A stretch of 21,770 bases of DNA, from the IMG/VR virus record IMGVR_UViG_3300012147_000099, positions 1-21,770 of that record; one strand, 5' to 3'. The notes under the pieces are model-generated. The model did no database searches, had not been told where the DNA came from, and saw only the letters and a program-made list of their open reading frames with translations. A program made the translations under genes and the position numbers. Shown piece by piece: positions 19,872 through 21,770 of the stretch (the first letter of the stretch is position 1; each line of letters begins with the position of its first letter). The DNA comes from a virus.

Positions 19872-21301
19872 ATAGTTTCTCTAGGAATCACACTGTGCCT
19901 TACTCTGCAATAGCATTACAAGAGATGAACTTATATCACAGATTTAACAAGTTATATTGGAACACTTCTGTTTTAACTGTTAACGCATCGGCAATAGAAG
20001 ATGAGTCAATCAATAATAAAAAGAAGGTTACTAATTATGGCAAGATAGCAATCGCAATAGGTGATATTCAAGGCAATGGTGTTAGTATTTCATTACCACA
20101 CATCAACAAAGCTAAGTTTAGTTTTTACCCAGATATTGAAAACGATGCAATAGTCTTTGGTTTGAAAGGTATAAATGGGATAGGAGATGATGTTGCTAAC
20201 CTAATAATAGAGAATAGACCATATTTATCTCTTGCCGACTTTATAGAAAAGACAAATTTACCAAAACTTGCTATGATAAACCTAATAAAAGCTGGTGCTT
20301 TTGACGAAATTGAGAAAATAAATGGAAATAGGGTTGACACTATGAAGAGTTTCTTGTATAATATACATATACTAGGAAACAACAGAGAGAAGCCTTTGGA
20401 CTTTGGCAACTTAGCAAAGCTAGTAGAGATGGAATTAATTCCAAAAGAATTATTAGGTCAAGTTAGGGAATACATGTTCCTAAAACTCATAAACACAAAA
20501 GAGTATTTTGTTGGTAAAAAGGGAAATAGAAAGTGGAATGTCTTGCCTAACAGAGATGATGTACTAGAGTATTTTTCTGAAATATTTGTTGGTGAGTTAA
20601 AAGAGGGAGAGGATTTTGAATATACAGATGACTGCACAGTAGAATATAGGACAAGTTCAATTGAGAAAGTAGTTTCCAAACATATCGAAAAACTATCTGA
20701 TTGGTTAGGTTTAGAAAGTACGTTGGAACTGTATAGGGATAATATTGTAAGTTTGGGAATGAGTGGGGATTGGGACAAGTATTGTAATGGAACAATATCT
20801 AAATGGGAAATGGATAGTTTGAGTTTTTACTACCATGAGCATGAAATGTCTAAGTTAAATAAAGATGTTTATGACTTGTCAAACTTCTTTGAGTTGCCAT
20901 CTATGGAAGCTTTCGAAGTGGTAAGGACAAAAAACAAAGAGTTTAAAAAGTATCAATTAACTAGAATAGGTGGAACTGTGCTAGATAAAAACAAGATGAA
21001 GCATAGTGTTACATTACTAACAGAGTTTGGAGTAGTTAAGGTTAAGTTCTACCAAGGGGCTTTTAGCAATTACGACAAACAAATGTCAATTTACAATGAA
21101 GATAGTGGCAAGAAGAAAATTATGGAGAAATCTTGGTTCACAAGAGGTGCTAAAATAATGGTTGTTGGGTATAGAAGAGACGACCAATTTATCCCTAGAA
21201 ATTATGCCAATAGTGTGTATCAGCACAGTGTGGCAAAAATAGAGGAGATATACGAAAATGGAGAAGCCTCAATAACAACAGAAAGGTTTGAGTATGAATA
21301 A
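19872..21301 (+). CDS. dnaE: C-family (DnaE-like) DNA polymerase III alpha, exon 2
   Basis: Bases A19872 and T19873 complete a Tyr codon with T18854, then SFSRNHTVPYSAIALQEMNL continues the finger domain. LKGINGIGDDVANLI and the ENRPYLSLADFIE segment form the helix-hairpin-helix region and PKLAMINLIKAGAFDEI its end, as in DnaE. A poorly conserved helical stretch follows, then an OB-type domain (RIGGTVLDKNKMKHSVTLLT and FGVVKVKFYQGAF). The frame is open upstream of the GTG at 19895, and no ribosome site is seen there, so it is not a separate gene. The C-terminus overlaps the next gene by 8 bases. No clear beta-clamp motif was identified. Confidence 0.9.
20334..20362 (+). promoter_or_regulatory. 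Perfect promoter-like sequence inside polymerase exon 2
   Basis: TTGACA at 20334-20339, 17 bases, TATAAT at 20357-20362, both full consensus, with a TTG before the -10. It lies within coding sequence, about 930 bases before the next gene start. It may be an internal promoter for the helicase gene or a chance match in AT-rich DNA. Confidence 0.4.
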
Positions 21302-21770
21302 AAGACCAATGCTAAAAGGAAGGTTTAAAGTCAATTCAATTATGCACCCAAAGGGAGCTTCAAGTGTCGAAAGTGGCACTTGGGGGGTTGCCCTTTGCAC
21401 TCTTGTAGAGAGTATGGACGGTAAGTTTAGAAAAAACAAGTATGGAAATTATAAGCTTGTGGGACTGCTTCCTAGTTTAGATTTAAAAGACAATGTTGAG
21501 TACATAGTGTACGCAAAGGAAATAGACAACGAATATGGTGTATCGTATGAAATAGACTACTCCTTTACAGACTATGCTATTGAAACAGATGAGCAAAAGA
21601 AAGACTTTTTATCTATATTCTTAACAAGTAAACAAGTAGAAAACCTGTACCTAGAGTTAGAAAATCCTTTTGATTGTATAGTAAATGAAGATAGAGAGGC
21701 TCTTTTGAGTGTTAAGGGGATTGGAGAGTCTACCTTTGATAAAATAATCTCCAAATATGAAAACAATAAA
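21294..21770 (+). CDS. RecD2-like helicase, N-terminal part (runs off window)
   Basis: ATG 21294 overlaps the polymerase stop and follows GAAAGG; the frame stays open for 159 codons to the right edge. A basic N-terminus (NKRPMLKGRFKVNSIMHPKG) leads to an OB-like region (GTWGVALCTLVESM, YGNYKLVGLLPSL, VEYIVYAKEID) and then to a helix-hairpin-helix (ALLSVKGIGESTFDKIISKY). This order, an N-terminal OB-type region followed by a KGIG helix-hairpin-helix, is that of RecD2/YrrC-type SF1 helicases, which unwind DNA 5'-3'. The ATPase motifs should lie beyond the window, so the call rests on the N-terminal region and context. Confidence 0.65.
   Translation, partial: MNKRPMLKGRFKVNSIMHPKGASSVESGTWGVALCTLVESMDGKFRKNKYGNYKLVGLLPSLDLKDNVEYIVYAKEIDNEYGVSYEIDYSFTDYAIETDEQKKDFLSIFLTSKQVENLYLELENPFDCIVNEDREALLSVKGIGESTFDKIISKYENNK

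Noticed and set aside
19895-21301. Independent gene starting at GTG 19895
   Set aside because: It is polymerase exon 2; splicing restores the QLGYSFSRNHT motif and the intron P1 and P10 pairings fit.

Overview
The window is a dense, single-direction (+ strand) segment of an AT-rich bacteriophage genome. AGGAG-type ribosome sites, perfect sigma-A/sigma-70 type promoters, heavy AGA/AAA/TTA codon use and the gene families suggest a host among the low-GC Gram-positive bacteria (Bacillota). The host assignment is inference. No virion, lysis, integrase or host-like genes are present. No tRNA gene or CRISPR array was seen.

Layout. 2-2358: the tail of a gene with a 42-residue Gly-X tract, then small unknown proteins including zinc-ribbon types. 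2494-3372: a Dam-type adenine methyltransferase, followed by a tiny Cys-rich ORF and a zinc-ribbon ORF broken by an in-frame TGA. 3871-4605: a perfect promoter followed by about 670 nt without a gene but full of complementary segments, a candidate large structured RNA. 4606-6723: eight small unknown ORFs, tightly packed. 6790-8565: a Gp157-family protein, a small unknown protein and a possible ssDNA-binding protein. 8639-10257: a Sak4/RecA-like ATPase gene split by a group I intron. 10308-16335: an unknown zinc protein, a DnaB-type helicase carrying an intein, a DnaG-type primase and a RecJ-like DHH exonuclease. 16349-21301: a C-family (DnaE-like) DNA polymerase III alpha split by a second group I intron carrying an HNH endonuclease. 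21294-end: the start of a RecD2-like helicase.

The right two thirds is a nearly complete replication and recombination module: helicase, primase, replicative polymerase, 5'-3' exonuclease, annealing or strand-exchange ATPase and an accessory helicase. Three self-splicing elements lie in it. The intein lies inside the helicase Walker A motif, intron 1 at the Walker B of the Sak4-like ATPase, and intron 2 in a conserved block of the polymerase. The two introns are siblings, with 31 identical consecutive bases at their 3' ends.

Transcription appears to be driven by host-type promoters with exact 17-bp spacers and TGn extended -10 elements, before 1508, 3906, 6790, 7360 and 16349. The most novel-looking element is the candidate large RNA at about 3906-4580, whose size and phage setting recall the ROOL and GOLLD classes. 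I cannot assign it to either from sequence reading alone.
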